From NCBI GenBank assembly GCA_907165275.2, contig OU015650.1, positions 12,492,001-12,556,000 on the forward strand: a stretch of 64,000 bases of DNA, in the 5' to 3' direction. Below the pieces are notes generated by a model. It searched no databases and had not been told where the DNA came from. It worked only from the letters and a program-made list of their open reading frames with translations. This document shows, piece by piece, positions 48,601 to 61,757 of the stretch. This DNA is from Zygaena filipendulae (taxonomy: Eukaryota > Arthropoda > Insecta > Lepidoptera > Zygaenidae). The position numbers and the translations under genes are program-made. Numbering within the stretch: the first letter of the stretch is position 1; each line of letters starts with the position of its first letter.

Positions 48601-51600
48601 CTGGGATAAATTATTTTTATCTACAAATCCTGTTAAAGTTGCCATGTGTGGTAATCGGAGGTACAGCACTGTGTCTGGACAACAACTGATTTATATGTTA
48701 TGGAGATTAGGTACATTCTTCAATGGCCTTGATGATTTTGGTTTCTGACGGTGTAGGGGTGCTTTTTGTGCTTTTTGCGGGGTGCTTGTGTTTTAACTTT
48801 TGAGTGAAATAAACATTTTTTGTAAAAAACTTCATTTTTTTTTAATGAATATGAAAAATTCATGCTCCAACTATTGAGTCCTTATGCACATTATTCACAA
48901 TTAGGTAAGGTTGTAAACTAGATGATTTAAGTTGTTTTTTTTTACAAAATATGAAGAGCTCTATGTTTTTATGCCGGAATCCCACGGGATCTCTGAAATT
49001 ACCGCGGGATTAAATAACAACTCTTCTAAATATACATTCACATTGCAGCATTGAAATATTTTTAACTTTTGTGATTTCTCAACGAAATTGTGAGTAAAAA
49101 ATTATCAAAGAAAACTATTCCTACAAAATTACCTTCGTCTTTTGTTACTGAACTGGCATCCAGTGTTCCACTAAATGTCATCAAGATTAACAAAGAAGCT
49201 GTCGAATGATTGTCGAATAAAAATCGAATACACGTGACGACGCAACTCCAAATACGTCTAAGATTCGGAGAAAGTTCAATCGATTTGAAGAATGAAGAAG
49301 AAAAATACTACGGACTACAATAGTGCGTTTACATCAAGGTAAGGCCCACAATACTGAAAGTCATCGTGATATTTCTTAAATTTTATATAGACGCAGAGAG
49401 CAATTGACTGTTTATGTATGTTAAATTAAACATTAATAACTTAATAATAATTAGTGTTCAACAGAGGTTGGTTTTGCTTTAGGCGTTTAAACCTTTGAAT
49501 AGATTTTTTTAGCACCTGTTTGAGGTGGTAAGTAATCTTAAATGATTCTAGTATAATAATCTTGTTTAAGTTGATGAAGATCATGGATAACAGTGGATAT
49601 TTATTATCTGATAATAAAAAAAAACAGCAGTTGTAGATCGAAATAAACTAGGTTTTTTAATGTTAAATCTGATAATACCGGAATTACTGAATACACTTAA
49701 TCTACATATATTTTCTTCCAATTGAATTGAACTTGCATAATTCAGACCTCATTTTTATCAATGTGAGTAATTCTCCAAAGCGGTCTATGACTGATATCGA
49801 TTCCGAGATTTACGACTTTCAATCTACTCACGTTTCCTGTATTCCAAAAATAATTACTTAAGTACCTTAGTTAAGAGATTACAAAACCTGATAATTTTGT
49901 GCTGACAAAATAAATCATATTTAAAATTTTTGTTGTACCTATAGGTATAGGCTTTATATTTACTGGCAAAGGTATCTACTTTTTACTGGCATGCTTATTG
50001 ATTATATTCCGCAGAAGTATTTCTCAAAAAGCAGGATAATTGAAATTTCTCTACATCAAATTCCGTTCAAATTATATATTTTAGAAAATATTTATTAAGT
50101 TTTTTAATCGATTAGATGGAGCTTAAACTTATAAACTAACTAGCTGTTCCACGCGGTTTCACCTGCGGTAATTTCAAAATAAAAAGTGCCCTATGTTCTT
50201 CTTTGTACCCCTGACAACGTGTATGCAAAATTTCATGATGATCGGCTGAGCCGTTAAGGCGTGAAAGGCTGAAAGCGTAACAAACAAACAAACTCACTTT
50301 CGCATTTATAATATTAGTAAGGATACATTGTAATTTTAAAGGTAGACAATCATAATCGGGTTACTTACTTGGAGCAAGAGTGGGGGATTGAAAAATTATA
50401 CCCATTTGTAAAGCAATTTAAGCGTTCGTATGCACTTTATGTGCTTGGAATCTTTTTAAAACCTTCCACGAATCTGGGGACATACTGAAATCCTCGCATT
50501 AAGAGCGAATTTATTGCCTGACTTTTTTATATTAAGCTAATTTATTATGATTAATTTAAGTAGGTAGGAATTACTGATAAAATTTACGAAGGTGACATTC
50601 TCTCAGACTCTACTTTTGACAGATGGGGGACTTAATCAAAAGATTAAAGTATAGTAATCAAAAGTAGCATTGTAACAGTTGTTGACTCTTATTTTTATTG
50701 TAATAAAGTTCAATCACAAAAGTCAAAAAGGTTATTTTGCTGTCGAACGTACCTACCCACCAATTAAAAATACAGACGACAATTACCATCTATCCTACTA
50801 ATATTATAAATGTGAAAATGTGGATGTTTGGATGTTTAGATGTTTTTGGATGCTTAGACGTTTGGATGTTTGTTACTCAATTACGCAAAAACGGTTGAAC
50901 GGATTTGGATGAAATTTGGGATGCATGTAGCCTTTGGAAAAGAACATTTGTCAGAGGTACAGAAAAGAACATAGGGTACTTTTTATCCCGGAATTCCCGC
51001 GGGATCTCCGACATTAACGCGGGTGAAACCGCGGGGCACAGCTAGTGAATAATAATTATTTAAAAATAGTACATTGTTATCCTAGGGGTGAAAGTAAAGT
51101 AGGGGTGAAAGTCTTTCTCCCGAGGATAACACTGTGCTTTTCATTACGAATGCAAGGAAAGTCAAAATAAAAATAGGAATTAGCTAAAGAAAAAATGAGT
51201 GAAGATCGGATAGTCGCTTGACACTTTCCCACCTATTTCTTTTTCTTTGGCCGGCTAGCTATTCAGCCAGTATTTTTTATTTACATTGTGGCGACCTAAA
51301 AAAATATTTTCTTTAATTATTAAGTATTAATTAAAGAAAATAAAAAAATATAAATAGGAATTAGCTTAAGAAAAAGTGAGAAAATTTTATTTAATTAATA
51401 CCTACTTAAACTTTACGTTATTTCAATTTTACATCGCGCTGGCTGTATAGAAAGTTGAAACATGGTTCAATAGAAATGTGAAAATAGACCTAGTTTTTTT
51501 TAATAATTTGACAGTTGTCAGTTGAAAGCGATTCTCCCTAGGGCTGAAAAGGGTTACTTTCAACCCGCTTCTCAGGCAACTTCAGACCTACTTTCCGAGT

Positions 51601-54600
51601 ATGAGTAATGAAAAATATATTACCTACCTACATTGATGTTTATTTGTGACTATTTTGTTTTATTAATTTATTTTACTACATCTTTGTGTCGTCATTTCAT
51701 AGAATGCACTTTTCTAACAAATTTCATGTGCATAGTATGTCTATAGTCTCAAAGTAAAAAGGCTGTACACACTAACAGACAGACGGACACAACAATATTA
51801 TTATAAGGGTTCTGTTAGGCCATTTTGCCTTTAAACGCCGAAAAAAAGAGACATAGGTACTTTACGTGTCGAATTCAGAACTCTACCTTTTTGAATGAGT
51901 TAAAAAAACCAAGGGTCTGATTTTCAATCGCTAAAATTTTGACGACTTTTTTTATTGGAAATTTTAACAGATTGCCAATGCAAAGGTCATCAAAACATCA
52001 ATAAAATCATTTTCATCAGATTTGGCGATTGAGAAACCGACCCTAATGTCCGGGTTTACCTTAGGAATATCAGCAGGCCCGTAGCCGTTTTCCCTAGGTG
52101 GCAGCTTCGGTGGCTTCTCCCCTCTCCTCTGTCCCATCTGCATCATCAGCTGGTCCCTGGTGGCGGCGACGACGCCATGCCCGTTGCCATGGTAACCGCC
52201 GGAACTGCCGCTCGATCCTGAGCCGTTGGCGTTGGAGCTCGCGATGCTGTAAGGGTCCTCGTCGGGGATCGGTATGCGAGGTCGGTTCTTGATGTCCATC
52301 GGTCTTTGGACTGTGAGCAAAGAAAGGAGTTTTCACTATTGTTCAGTTTTATTTTCATCTATTTTTATTTTGTTAAAAAAAAAGAATGCAACGTTTACTT
52401 TACGAGTTAGTTTGTAGTGTCATCAATCTTCTATAACATACACAAAACAAAACTCAAATAATTATTGGGGGATAATTGGGACAAGTGACCGTATGTATTA
52501 GGATAATGTCTGCTTGTTTAAAACGAATGGGATTTCAAACATCGTGTAGATATATCATAATATTCCGGTATAGTAACCAAATCTTGAGGGAAACCTAAAA
52601 TTCACCCGGAAGAAATAACCAGCTATGATATTTACTCATGTCATTATTATTTTTAAACACCACCCGAAAGTGAAAGCACGTACATATCAAGACGTATTAT
52701 CTTCTTTTTGACGCGAGGGTCATCCTAAGACCGAATTTCACCAAATTTATTTCAACGATCTGGATACTTATATACTTTTAGCAAAGAATAATATATAGAT
52801 ACTATTATTAAGAAGTGACAAGTATATAGAGGTTAGTTGTAGCCTCAGAAGAATAACTGGAAGAATAACTATAAGCATATTCTTCTGAGGTTGTAGCTTT
52901 TGTATGTTAGATAATATCAACTTGAATTTGGAACTCAAACTTCGTCCTCTTTCCGCCTAGACGCGAGCCTTACGACAGACTCACATAATATGCACTAAAC
53001 GTGTGCGTACAAGCCGGTCGCCCCTAGTAATTAAATCATTTAGCTTGTATGAAGTGTCATGAGTATGCTTTTAGGAAGAAAGACGTCTTACCGAGTATTC
53101 TATGCTCTACTCTATTCCTTGGACTTGTAGAGCGCAATTTAATTTCGTACGCAAACTTATTTTTTTAAAAGCTTTGTGTAATAACTGGCTATAAATATTA
53201 TAAACGAATATTATAACAAAACACACAATTGCCTACATTTAGCGACGTTTGCACAAGCGACCGCGACATGAGCGCCTATCGTGACGCTAATATCGGATAG
53301 CAATCACCATACAACACGATTCTGTAGTACTTACGAGCGATTATTAACAGCGCGACGCTAAAGGTTGGGGGTTTCATTTATGAATAACACCTCCACTGGG
53401 TCATTGTTGATGCCGCCATTTGGCATTAATCCAAATCGGTCAAGAATCAAGTGAATTGTTAGCTGACTCAAACGAACCTATTGTGCCTACACTAACCTTT
53501 GTTTTAATGTGTACTTAATTACTATAAAATAATAATATATCAATAAATTTTATATAAATGCATATTTTACTCGTATTAGTGACCTACAATGAATTTTGGT
53601 TACATTCTACTATTTCTACGAGTAGTATTTAGAATATCGGACCAAAATCTTATTTTTAGACATCCCAGTATTAATATTAGCTATGGTATGAAAATTATCT
53701 ACTGTTAAATGCGGTTTGTTACCTGTGATAACCTGAGTTTCCTTCATCATATCAATAAGAGCATCTTTTTATCTCGTGTTACTGCTACATGACATAAACA
53801 TAATATTACAATTATGGTATTATGGTATCTAATTGTCAATATCTCTATCCCTCACATAATATCGACTTAGCAAATAAATGTTCGTAATGTTGACTTTTTA
53901 TTGTTTCTTTTTTAATTAATAAAGACAGGACATTCATAGAACCAGTTTTCGTGTTCGATTAATTATTATTATTGCCATTTCGCAAAATAATTACAAAACG
54001 CATTAGAGCTAAATCTTCACGCTTCAATATACAATTAGAATGTAGTACCTATACTAATAAAAAATTTTTTTAGAGCTGTTTGAATAAATTGCTCTAATAG
54101 ATATATTACATTTCAATAATAAATTATTATCATTATAGACTAACAACGTGTGGTTATAAAGTTATTGAGTAAATGTATTTTTGTATTATTGGAATTAAAT
54201 TAAATTACGACAGTGGCATTGCTGATCTATTCGCTGACCAGGAAGCAAATGGAAATAATATAACGTATAGGTTATGTGAGTTTTCAATTTAATAAGAATT
54301 ACCTATTAGGCAATTGGGAAGCTTTTATATTTAGTTATGTTAAACTCTTTGATATATATTATTATTAAGATGTTTACACATACAATTTTGTGATGAAATA
54401 CTTGAAAGAACTAACAGTTGGAACTGTTAATTCTTTCAAATATCATAATTCAAATTCAAATATACCTTATTGCACACACACAGTAGAAAACAAACTTCTG
54501 CGGTTTCAACAGAATAAATTTCGGTATTCCTGCGGGTACTTTTTGTTAACAGTTAAATATCCTCTACTACTCGAGTACTGTAGCTTTTTATCAGTGGCAG

Positions 54601-57600
54601 AATTTTTAGAATCGGTTCAGTATTACGCCCTACATCCAAATTTATAATCATACTTTATCTTCCTTATAATATTTATGTAGATAAATATTCATAATAAAAC
54701 GTAATAAATATTAATAATTTATATTATTAAATTTCCTTCAAATAAGGATAGATAAACGTACACATTTAATTTTAAAATTTAATCTTAAAACAGTTATGTA
54801 TCCTCAGATTCTGGTGGTAGTTTTGTAGAGCATAGATTTCTAGACAATGATATGACGTGGACATGAGACACTTGTCTCGCATATCTCATGATGTATGTGT
54901 GGAAATACCGTAGCCGGTGTGTCGCAACGGGATTAGAATCCAGATTAGTCCGACAGATGACCTGAATGCTAACAACGCTGTAACTACACCGACAACTTTA
55001 ATTCTTTCGCTCCGTGTTCGAAATTATAACCAGAGCCATACTGATACTATTGAATTCTCGTAAACGACTCTGATATATTCAGAAAGGAATAGAAGAACGA
55101 AGTATATGATATACTTATATATTTTAAGAGATAAGAAAGTTCAAAATGAACCAGTAGAGTACCTATACAATTTGTTAGAGGTATCCCGTAAAATTCGTAG
55201 AGTTTATAACATAATTACGCATTAAATAATTATCCAAAGAACCGTTCAAAATTACCATGAACTATATAAAGTAAATTTTTCTTATTTCTGTCCCATTGAC
55301 TAGTTCAGAACTGTTCAGAAATTCTAAACCCATTCTTATCTACTTTTAATTATCATTAAGCGTCTTTCTATCAATTCAGTCATTGGAAATAATTTTAGAC
55401 ATTCTCATTTTACCTACTTATATGACTGACATTTGTATTGGTATTAGATCCACATAAACAATTTTGTGCAAGATGTGTATCAACCTCGCTGTCCAATCGC
55501 AGCATGCTTCCTTTTGTCAGAAAGTGTTTTGCATAATATCGATCACGATTCTTGTCTACTCCACTCAATTCTTAAATGCCTCAATTGCCTCTAGTACCAT
55601 ATTCAAAGTGATTTCCACAGTAGGTAATGGATAGATGTATAAGCAAATGGCGGTATTCTGGAACAGTGATCTGGTTATGCCATAGTTGGTCACGACTACG
55701 ATTTCGACCTTCGTTCGTGACGAAATTAGTAGGTAAAGTAACATGTTGACGGTTCGGTGACAAGCGAACGGGTGGCTTGAACAGCGCAAAGAAACACATC
55801 ACATAAAAGAGTTACAACCTATTCTAATATATATAAATCACGTGTCATGTTGTTTGTCCGCGATGGACTCCGAAATTACTGAATCGATCGTGATGAAATT
55901 TCGTCACTATGTTGTATTTGGCCCAACTTAAAATATAGGATAGTTTTTATCCCGGAATTCCCGCGGGAACTCCGGAATTATTGCGGGAACAGCTAACCAC
56001 CGTAAACTACTGGCAGGGGTACAAAGAAGGACGTAGAGTAGGTACTTTTTTCCCGGAACTCCCACGGGAACTCCGAAATTACCGCGGATGAAATCGCGGG
56101 GGACAGCTAGTTAATTTATATATTTTACAACAACAACAAAAACATAAATTTGTAAGAAAATCAAGTTTGCATCAAAAATCTTGCAAGATAACGGCTTCGC
56201 TAAGTCAGGATACTAAGTTTTTTCGAAGTTTCGTTAGGTATATGTCATAGCTCCTGTCATGCACAACGTTCTTCAGTACCTATGTAGCGTAAAATATTTG
56301 TGGTGTTCTTTATTCTTCAATAGTACAACTTGTCAAATAACTTAATAAAAATGTACAATGTTTTGAACTTGCCTAGTCGCACTATTGTGTGTAGAGCTTA
56401 TTGCCTTAAAATTCTAACAGAATTATACTTAAAAAAAAATAAGTAAAAATAAATTAGGTGCTACAAGCGTGAGAAATATTTATTGCTACACACTAATACT
56501 ATATATAAATTAGGTAGTACATACCCAAGTAATAGCTTATTCTGCAAAACAGTTTAGAGGTTTTCTAAAAAATCTGTATAAGTGATAGTATCGCATCATA
56601 AGATTTAAAAGGAATATTACAAATAACGTCATTTTGCGTACCAAACGTAAATATTTTGATGATTTTCATAATTGATTGTAACGAAGACAATCAATATAAA
56701 CCAAATCGCGTATATCAAGTTGCATGACACGAATGTACAAATGTACAAATAGATTTATTTATTTATTTTACAAAATTCCACAGCATATGACAATAATTAT
56801 ACAAACAAATTTTATAAAACTATATTTTGGCCATTACGGAATAGCACTATGTTATACACATTAGCAATTATTAGATATTTGTACAAATAGATATTTGTAC
56901 CGGTAGATACCGGTCCCCACGGTGTTGTCACGATTTCTATACAAAGAACATAGGCCAATAGATTTATTTGAGTTGCATGCCCGATAAACAGTGGCCAGAC
57001 CGCGAAACCACTATAGGAAGTCTATCAGCTCATCTTATCCGAGTTATCGCGGAGAAAATCATCGGGAATAGATGCTATGCGGTTTTCTTTCCCATAAGAA
57101 TCGGCAGCGTTGATTTGTGCAAAAATCAATAGTTGATAGTTGTTAACTCGGCGATATGGTTTGCTTGCTTACAAATGTGTTGCTATGTGTTCTGAGTGAA
57201 ATGAGGTGCAATACAACACCAGATCGAAGTGAGATTGCATTGTTGAGCAACAATAAAGCAGACGACGGGAGTGAGGCCCAGCATAGTTGATGCGGTTGCG
57301 TGCTATGGGAACTAAATCAGATTTGCAATTTAATATTCATAATAATAAAGTTCAAAAGAAAGAAAAAAACACTACATTTTACTAACAACTAGTCTGTTGG
57401 TAGTTTCATCATCCCTAGAAGTTAGTTTCATTATCACCCTGGGTATTTTTAACAAACCGACTTAAATAAAAAGCAATTTAAAAAAAAAATAACTGATCAG
57501 CCATTAGTCAACCTTAAAAAAATTATTCGCGTAGTAGGTAGCTAACTATAAAACAAAAGTATTTTCCCCTTTTCACTTAAGTTTCTTAGTTTGACTTTGG

Positions 57601-60600
57601 AAACCAGTTTTATTATTGTTTTATAACTTTTATACATAATCATAAGGTTAAACATACCGTGTGCAAAGATGTGCCTATTTAGTTATGATGACTCATATTC
57701 AGTGATATTGGGTTTTGATATTACAAATTTTAATTACCAGACCTCGCTTTTATACCTTGTCGTTTAAATAATATAATCTTTACGACCAGAACCAATCATG
57801 TAGTTTTCTAGAAAATAAAAAACAAGCTATTTCCTATCAAATCATTAATACGAAACAATCATATAAATATTCATAAAAAAAAAATTAGCACTCTGACAAT
57901 CTCTAGACTGTCCCGGAACTTTACAGAACGGGCCAATAAAACTACAACGATCACGTGTGATTGGCGGTTCGCCTTGCTTTTTTAATACCGGTTTAGTTTT
58001 CAACTGATAGGAAATGTTTTAAGTATTTTTTAATGAAATTACTTTATATTCGCTATCACTGACTCATCAAATATTAATTTATAATTATCTTTCCCTACGC
58101 TGAGGCTGTGAATTCGAATATCATGGAGTTCATGGTGACTTCTCACAGCTATTATACATATTGGGTATGTTAATTTATGCATAACACCTGCAACAATCTT
58201 AGAAGTTAGATAACAGACAGACAAATATATTTACCTATGTTTTAATTTAAAAGAGCTCGAACTTAATTATTTAATAACTAGCTGAGCCCCGCGATTTCAC
58301 CCGCGGTAATTTCAGAGTTCCCGCGGGAATTCCGAGATAAAAAGTACCCTATGTCCTTCTCTGTACCCCTGACAACGTGCATGCCAAATTTCATCCAAAT
58401 CCGTTCAGCCGTTTTTGCGTGATTGAGTAACAAACATCCAAACATCCAAACATCCAAACATCCAAACATCCAAACATCCAAACATCCAAACATCCAAACA
58501 TCTAAACATCCAAACATCCACACTTTCACATTTATAATATTAGTAGGATTTCTCACAAACTTAAAAATCCTTCAACACCCCGTACTTTACAGATATAAGT
58601 TAAATTCTTTATTCTGTTAATCCCAACCGAACTTAATAAAGTCAAGGCTATGACGACTTTGTTGGAACAAGTACGACCCGGTGCGCCGCCGTGCGAACTT
58701 TTTATGCGTTTATACCTATTAAATACAAAATTTAGTATCATATTCATATAACAAACTGTTAATAAAGTGTAGAGGTCAATTCATTGTTGTGCGGAGTTCG
58801 GTGGGGATTCGGACCGAGGTAGATAGAGTTTGACACAAGGCAAATTAATTATCACTGCGCGTACTGTGGCGCCACGTTTATATAATACTAGCTGTTCCCC
58901 GTGGTTTTACCCGCGTTAATTTCAGAGTTCCCGCAGAAATTCCGGAATAAAAAGTACTCTATGTCCTTCTCTGTACTCCTGAGCCGTTAAGGCATTAAAG
59001 CGTAACAAACAAACAACAAAAAAACTAACTTACTTTCGGATTTATAATAGTAAGGATGTAGGTACGTACCTATTATTTTGCAATGACTATTTAGTGGAAA
59101 GTAAAAAATACTCTTTACTTGCATACCTAGGTACATTTTACATACATAAAAATTTGCCTATACACCGTATCGTTTGAGCAATAAGTATAGATAGCATTCG
59201 CTTAGAGGCTGTAAGTTTTTACTTTTAAGAATACCTATAGTGAAATGCACCAATAGGTTAGGTAGGTAGGTATATACCGATTTATCTAAATCGTAAAAAA
59301 GACTATAGTAGGTATAGCCGACTTAAATTCTATTTTTACGCTTAAGTAACTGGATAAAATTAATCAATATTTTAGATTTGATGCGAGTCTCCTTCGATAT
59401 TTGATTTAAATAATTATTTTTCTCGCCATGGGTTACGATCAAACTGTGAGTGAGACGAGTTTCTGAATTAAATAATTAAATTCTGAAAGATAAAAATTGA
59501 TAAGCACATAGCGTATTAAGTGCCGTAGACAGAGACACCTCCATAAAAAAAATTAATCTCATGAATTCTCACATACCCACATTCCTATTCAATGGTAATC
59601 ACTTGCAGCGCTGATGACGCGTGACATTCGATTGGGTCCTTGTAATATTTAACGGTTTAAACTTGAAGAAAGGTGTGCGTTATTTTTTAGGCAATAACAG
59701 ACTTTGTTGCTATTTATTTAAATTTACGTTAAAAATTACCACTTTCCTGAAATGATCGCTGCATTAGTGCACTAATGACCCAGAAAGTTTTTGTGTCAAG
59801 AATTAAATGTCTACAAAAAAGTTAAAAATAAAACTCTATGAGAGTGGATTTAGCGTCCTACCGTTTACATTCGAATGAGAAATGAATTTTCTAAAAGTAA
59901 AAAAAAAAATCAAAAAGATAATTTTGTTAAATATTTTTATGTAAGCCAGAATTGAAATCATTGAAATTGTTTTCATAAAATTTGCAGCGTCGACTATGGT
60001 TAAGTATCCCTGGACCCTGAGTGACTTTTTAGGGTTCCAGCATCTCTATTTCACGCCGAGAAACCGAGATCAGTAATACACAATAGGTATGTCAGTAGAT
60101 ATTATTATGTAAATATAAAACTTTTTAGCGCGGAAGTTGTCCAAGTTTTTATCAACAAATTTTTGTATGAGAATTATAGGCATTAATTTGTTTAGACAAG
60201 ATATTTTATTGTTCAGAGCTATGTTACGCTAATTTGTACATGGAATGTATGATTTAAGACTTTTTGTTAGTAAAATATTATGATTGATAGCATCACGTCC
60301 ACCTGTATATTTATAAAAACACTGCAATTAATAACGCTCAAATTTTAAAATGAGATGAGAATTTCGAAACGTAGAAAATAAACTTTGTTCTTAGAAAACA
60401 GTTGTATTTATCTTATTTTACATTTATTCTTCCATCAATTTCATTTTAAATTAGATGTCTTGAAAGATATTTAGTTTTTTAAAGCGAGTTGCGTCATTAG
60501 TTTCACCTTCGTTAGCGCCTTTAGTAAGTAAATCCAGGGCTAAATAAAATTTTATAAGTAGTATAACGATTTTATATTTAAATTAAATGAACAACAACCA

Positions 60601-61757
60601 ACAATTAAATGAATCGGTTTAATGGAAAACTTACGAAATTTCTAAATGCTTAATGTAACGCGTAAAACGTAACGTCACAATCATTAAGGTATTAATAATA
60701 GAATATTTTGGCCATAAGACGTTTTGATAAATTACACGTACCAATATGTCTTGAACATGTACCTAACTAAAATATTTGATAGACCTCTTCAATGACGCCA
60801 ATGGGATTCAGGATGTACTCGTATAAAGATTTACGAATAACAGCTGAACGTACGTAGTAAGTACCTACGTAAAGAGAACCAATTGCCGAAGCAAAGGTAG
60901 AGCATGACGCAGTTGGTAGAAAGCAACTGAGACCGAGCATTGTATAGCCCAATCAAGGCCAACAGCTGACGCGACAGCCGGACTTGGCAGTTCCTTTATT
61001 CAATGAACTATTTCAAGTAGACTACTAGTTTAGTAGGCAGGGGTAAGTTGTCTACCTATATTTTAAGAGTGAAAAGTACGCTAAAATCAATTAAAACCAA
61101 AGAAATAAGCAATTATTGTTGTTATTAAATAGATTTACGAAAAATATAAGATTAGTAAAAAAGCTTTTTTAATAAGATAAAATCTATAGTATGTTCTGAG
61201 AAGAGTGAGTTTCCTGTGTAGGTATAATATAATTAAGATAAAAAATTCCCTGACATTATACATATTTTTACCTAAAGTTCTACCTAAAGCGGAAAACAAA
61301 AGAAAACTAACTGATCGAGATAAAAGTTTGCCATGTTGTGTGCATTAAAATATGGCAAATAGTATAATGAGGTTTTTTAATGGCACTACTGGGTCATAGA
61401 CCTAATACGTGAGCAGATTTTTTCACTACATTTCCTTTCATCATAAAATCTATAGTTATCGTTTTGATTCATAGATAGATAGAAAAAGAGCCATAGGTCA
61501 TGAGCTAGTGAATCCCCGCCGTTTGAAGAAGAGGCGAATAAATAACTAAGTAACTTACCAGGAGGCAGCTTAGATTTGAGCATATCCATCGCAACGACGT
61601 TGATGATCAGCACCCAAATGGGGCACTCCAACACATCGCTCTCGGATTTGACGAAGCCTATCGCACTGAGGCACTGGGTCTCCAGTCTCCTCCGGTCTGG
61701 GTAAGAGCGTCTCAGCTCCCTGTTCACGTTGGACTGGAATTTCTTCATGTCGAACAG
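45561..61757 (-). CDS. Unidentified gene, 3' part, with alternative last exons
   Basis: Shared exons: 61757-61559, 52310-52060, 48033-47943. The chain then splices to either 46758-46410 or 45679-45561, both accepting the same phase. Phases agree throughout and all introns are GT-AG. The first visible exon begins at an acceptor, so the 5' part lies beyond the window. The shared part reads ELRRSYPDRRRLETQCLSAI and ECPIWVLIINVVAMDMLKSK (a hydrophobic, probably folded end), then RPMDIKNRPRIPIPDEDPYS, a Gly/Ser linker, EKPPKLPPRENGYGPADIPK and PDYDDIEENGRVPTQFQRGK. The PPKLPPR motif could bind SH3 domains, and the tyrosines in acidic context suggest a phosphorylated cytoplasmic tail. I do not recognise the family. 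It could be an adaptor or the intracellular end of a membrane protein. Confidence 0.7.
46410..46758 (-). CDS. Unidentified gene, alternative terminal exon A
   Basis: Acceptor TGTTTCATTTCAG. Joined to the 47943 donor it reads DDPYYCGLRARVPNFVKTHG, a His/Pro/Met-rich run (HAHPGPFPQHMQPFAHAPMP), and ends RPLVIQQPR with TAG. I see no good donor before the stop, so it is probably a last exon. GC-rich and open for about 115 codons. Confidence 0.7.
47729..47777. repeat. Perfect 22-bp hairpin with a 5-base loop
   Basis: Arm TTCAGCACTCATTTCTATAA plus AG, loop GAAGG, then the exact complement. It lies in the intron before alternative terminal exon A of the unidentified gene. Flanks do not extend the stem, so it is shorter than a usual pre-miRNA. 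Confidence 0.85.
47943..48033 (-). CDS. Unidentified gene, acidic and basic linker exon
   Basis: Encodes PDYDDIEENGRVPTQFQRGK and SDKGKDNKKY. It ends in phase 1 (donor ATG|GTAAGA), which both downstream terminal exons can accept. Confidence 0.75.
48215..48305 (+). mobile_element. LINE 3' tail
   Basis: Contains TAGAGAAAGCCTTAGGCATT and AAGTGCGCCTTTATACATAA, a 3' end motif common on lepidopteran non-LTR elements, closing with TTTGAATAAATATT. No reverse transcriptase remains. A relative is at 30622. Confidence 0.6.
50140..50323 (-). mobile_element. Helitron-like repeat
   Basis: CTAGCTGTTCCACGCGGTTT to TTATAATATTAGTAAGGA before T. Intron of the unidentified gene. Confidence 0.75.
50793..51045 (+). 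mobile_element. Helitron-like repeat, complete reference copy
   Basis: Starts TCCTACTAATATTATAAATG directly after A, ends with the hairpin GCGGGTGAAACCGC, then GGGGCACAGCTAG directly before T. It contains a short array of GGATGTTT units. This copy shows all Helitron end features. Confidence 0.8.
52060..52310 (-). CDS. Unidentified gene, proline-rich exon
   Basis: Acceptor TTTGCTCACAG, donor AAG|GTAAAC. Encodes DIKNRPRIPIPDEDPYSIAS, a Gly/Ser/His linker, then GEKPPKLPPRENGYGPADIP. PPKLPPR resembles a class II SH3 ligand. The exon is GC-rich against its surroundings. Confidence 0.75.
55823..56110 (+). mobile_element. Helitron-like repeat with two 3' ends
   Basis: Starts TCTAATATATATAAATCACG (same subfamily as the pair at 12263). 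A first 3' end GCGGGAACAGCTAA is at 55996 and a second GCGGGGGACAGCTAG at 56110, as in end-bypass or tandem insertion. Confidence 0.7.
58278..58548 (-). mobile_element. Helitron-like repeat with an expanded 8-bp array
   Basis: CTAGCTGAGCCCCGCGATTT to ATAATATTAGTAGGA before T. The internal AAACATCC array (58432-58520) is expanded to about 11 units. Confidence 0.78.
58432..58520. repeat. AAACATCC tandem array
   Basis: Eight-base unit repeated about 11 times, with one C-to-T variant unit near 58501. It lies inside a Helitron-like copy. Confidence 0.92.
58888..59055 (-). mobile_element. Helitron-like repeat
   Basis: CTAGCTGTTCCCCGTGGTTT to TTTATAATAGTAAGGA. It lacks the GACAACGTG...GATCGG middle block. 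Confidence 0.72.
61559..61757 (-). CDS. Unidentified gene, first visible exon
   Basis: Acceptor TTCGCAG, strong donor CCTG|GTAAGT. Encodes LFDMKKFQSNVNRELRRSYP and GFVKSESDVLECPIWVLIIN, a mixed basic and hydrophobic segment that looks like the end of a folded domain. The outgoing phase 1 matches the next exon. Family not recognised. Confidence 0.7.

Larger units (their letters stand above)
52311..61558 (-). other. Long intron, no exon recognised
   Basis: I find no convincing coding exon. It contains Helitron-like copies at 55.8, 58.3 and 58.9 kb, and otherwise unannotated AT-rich DNA. An unrecognised alternative exon cannot be excluded. Confidence 0.5.

Noticed and set aside
52094..52358. 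Alternative minus-strand and plus-strand frames over the proline-rich exon
   Set aside because: Only the frame with PPKLPPRENGYGP keeps phase with both neighbouring exons; the others are shadows of GC-rich coding DNA.
54915..54995. tRNA-like stretch with GGATTCTAATCC
   Set aside because: Box B is degenerate and no box A at the right distance could be found.
58432..58520. CRISPR-like repeat array
   Set aside because: Contiguous 8-bp tandem units without spacers in a eukaryotic genome.
58278..58556. ORF with repeated FGCLDVWM-like units
   Set aside because: Product of the 8-bp AAACATCC array inside a Helitron-like copy; an 8-base unit repeats every 24 bases in frame and only looks like a protein repeat.
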